Shown: piece after piece, positions 62,564 to 64,000 of the stretch
Layout: each line of letters begins with the position of its first letter
How positions within the stretch are numbered: the first letter of the stretch is position 1
Assembly (NCBI GenBank): GCA_947626685.1
Contig: CANQTD010000005.1
Location: 35,069 to 99,068, forward strand
DNA length: 64,000 nt
Direction of reading: 5' to 3'
Origin: an uncultured Clostridia bacterium
Lineage (GTDB): Bacteria; Bacillota; Clostridia; Christensenellales; Borkfalkiaceae
Notes under the pieces: model-generated
What the model was told of the DNA's origin: nothing
Databases searched by the model: none
What the model saw: the letters and a program-made list of their open reading frames with translations, nothing else
Position numbers and translations under genes: made by a program

Positions 62564-62809
62564 ATGCGTATCGATAAATTTTTGAAAGTCAGCCGCATCT
62601 TAAAGCGGCGTACCGTCGCGCACGACGCGGCCGAGGCGGGGAAGATCTCCGTCAACGGCAAGGAAGTCAAGCCTTCGTACCGTCTCAAAGTGGGCGACGT
62701 CGTCGAGATCGCCTTCCTTACGGGCACGCTGAAATTCCGCGTGAAAGAGCTCAAAGAGACGGTGAAAAAAGACGACGCCTCTTCCCTCTACGAGGTCATT
62801 GCGGAATAG
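62564..62809 (+). CDS. rqcP: S4-domain RNA-binding protein RqcP (YabO family)
   Basis: An 81-residue S4 protein (MRIDKFLKVSRILKRRTVAH, AGKISVNGKEVKPSYRLKVG, ending SSLYEVIAE). It matches the YabO/Hsp15-type RqcP, which works with RqcH to add alanine tails to stalled nascent chains on 50S subunits. The window thus encodes parts of two ribosome rescue systems, tmRNA and RqcP. GGAG lies upstream of the ATG. Confidence 0.92.
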   Translation: MRIDKFLKVSRILKRRTVAHDAAEAGKISVNGKEVKPSYRLKVGDVVEIAFLTGTLKFRVKELKETVKKDDASSLYEVIAE

Positions 62810-62872
62810 TTCCGCGCGTTTGCCCTTTGCCGTACGGCAAGGAACTCCCCGTGCAGGGGCTTGGGAGATCAC

Positions 62873-64000
62873 ATGCTGACCGTTATCATTTGCGCCGCGG
62901 GAAGCGGCAGGAGAACAGGCTTCTCCGAAAACAAGATCCTGCGCGAGCTGAACGGGCTTCCCGTGCTCGCCTATTCGCTCTCCGCGTTCGCCCCGTATGC
63001 GGACGAGCTCCTCGTCGCGTGCCGCGCGGAGGACAGAAAACGCGTCGGACGGCTCCTTTCCCCCTTCCCGCAGGCGAGAATGGCGGAGGGCGGCACAACG
63101 CGCACCGAGAGCGTCCGCAACGCCCTGAAAGAGGCGCACGGGGACGTCGTTCTCGTGCATGACGCGGCGCGCCCGTTCGTCACGGGAACGTGCGTCGAGG
63201 CGTGCATAAAGAGCGTGGAAACGTTCGGGAGCGGCGTGTGCGCTTTGCCCGTTTCCGACACCGTCGCGCACGTTTTTGAAGGCCGTATCGCGGACATGCC
63301 CCCCCGAGACGCGCTCTATGCGCTTCAAACGCCGCAGGGATTCAGGACGTCGGAACTGCGGGAAGCGTATGAAAAAGCGTTCGCCGAGGGAAGGACGGAC
63401 TTCACCGACGACAGCGGCGTGTACACCGCCTACATCGCCCCGCCCCATATCGTCGAAGGGGAGCGCGGCAACCGAAAACTTACCTATCCCGAAGATTTCT
63501 CCCCTGCGGAACGCGCGGGCTTCGGCACCGATACCCACGCTTTTGCGCATCAGGAGGAGATCGACCGCGGGATCGCGCGGCTCAACATGAATTATATCCG
63601 CCTCGGCGGGGTGACGATCCCCTCCGACCACGCGATCGAGGCGCACAGCGACGGCGACGTTTTGGTGCACGCCCTCATGGACGCGCTGCTCTCCGCCGCG
63701 GGACTGCGGGACATCGGCTGCAGGTTCCCCGATTCCGACCCCGCCTACGAGGGTGCGGACAGCATGAAATTGCTCTCCGAGGTCATGGAGACCGTCCGCG
63801 GCGCGGGGTTTACGGTGCAGAACGCGAGCCTTACCGTCCTCGCCGAAAGGCCCCGCCTTTCCCCCTATATCGAAGAGATGCGGAAAAACCTGCGCGGCGC
63901 GCTCGGAACGGAGAACGTCGCGGTCGCGGCGGGAACGAATGAAAAACTCGGCTATGTCGGTGAGGGCCGCGGGATCACCTGCTACGCCCTCGTCCTGCTC
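62873..64000 (+). CDS. ispDF: Bifunctional IspD/IspF (MEP isoprenoid pathway), cut by window end
   Basis: 376 codons are visible and the frame is open at the edge. Residues 1-210 are IspD, 2-C-methyl-D-erythritol 4-phosphate cytidylyltransferase (ICAAGSGRRTGFSENKIL, GGTTRTESVRNAL, VHDAARPFV, NRKLTYPEDF). Residues about 215-376 are IspF, the cyclodiphosphate synthase (FGTDTHAF metal site, HSDGDVLVHALMDALLSAAG, GCRFPDSDPAYEGADSMKLL). The two domains catalyse steps three and five of the pathway. GGGAG precedes the ATG, and two small hairpins lie between rqcP and the gene. The same fusion occurs in some other bacteria. Confidence 0.95.
   Translation, partial: MLTVIICAAGSGRRTGFSENKILRELNGLPVLAYSLSAFAPYADELLVACRAEDRKRVGRLLSPFPQARMAEGGTTRTESVRNALKEAHGDVVLVHDAARPFVTGTCVEACIKSVETFGSGVCALPVSDTVAHVFEGRIADMPPRDALYALQTPQGFRTSELREAYEKAFAEGRTDFTDDSGVYTAYIAPPHIVEGERGNRKLTYPEDFSPAERAGFGTDTHAFAHQEEIDRGIARLNMNYIRLGGVTIPSDHAIEAHSDGDVLVHALMDALLSAAGLRDIGCRFPDSDPAYEGADSMKLLSEVMETVRGAGFTVQNASLTVLAERPRLSPYIEEMRKNLRGALGTENVAVAAGTNEKLGYVGEGRGITCYALVLL

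Overview
The window looks like a chromosomal segment of a GC-rich, probably endospore-forming member of the Clostridia. The evidence is a spoVM homologue directly after rpe-thiN, Asp23/FakA next to rpmB, NAD-dependent LigA with PcrA, RqcP, TTGACA/TATAAT promoters with 17-bp spacers, and strong AGGAGG ribosome-binding sites. The large C-terminally anchored surface proteins suggest an uncultured gut lineage; that is inference, and the species cannot be named from sequence alone.

Layout. 1-4120 is the right end of a prophage or integrative element: small minus-strand early genes, a divergent repressor switch with repeated operators, a membrane-anchored DEDDh exonuclease and a large serine integrase. 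The integrase ends inside the 3' end of the tmRNA gene ssrA (4099-4487, minus), the apparent attachment site. 4488-9035 holds two zinc-ribbon membrane proteins, an ECF sigma factor with an RsgI-like anti-sigma factor and a lipoprotein, and an XRE regulator. 9054-14076 holds recG, fakA, asp23 and rpmB. 14150-16284 holds a BspA-type leucine-rich-repeat lipoprotein behind a long structured leader with an apparent terminator/antiterminator, followed by a block of dispersed intergenic hairpin repeats. 16285-21271 holds a MarR-controlled flavodoxin/AhpD-cupin/monooxygenase operon and a divergent ABC exporter.

21280-31091 is a near-continuous minus-strand housekeeping run: yicC, gmk, rpoZ, priA, def, fmt, rsmB, rlmN, rpe, thiN, spoVM and a membrane dipeptidase. 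Many of these genes are coupled by ATGA overlaps. ligA-pcrA, a small hypothetical, rpsU, a phosphohexomutase with two membrane proteins, and an FMN reductase follow. 40877-50702 encodes two giant adjacent single-pass surface proteins with acidic cytoplasmic tails. 50869-53250 is a TetR-controlled ABC-2 exporter. 53421-61864 is rpoBC, separated from the usual rplKAJL cluster. 61865-62563 is a regulatory and repeat-rich gap, and rqcP and a bifunctional ispDF (cut by the window end) close the window.

The strongest novelty candidate is the leader RNA at 15413-15590. Nested helices close it end to end, and both of its imperfect pairs become G-U wobbles only in the minus-strand transcript. It is preceded by a promoter whose predicted start coincides with its edge and followed by a terminator that can compete with an antiterminator. 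Other points of interest are the 23-residue Arg-rich tmRNA tag, the integrase whose last codons are antisense to ssrA, the RsgI-like locus with poly-Asp tracts, and the paired giant surface proteins.
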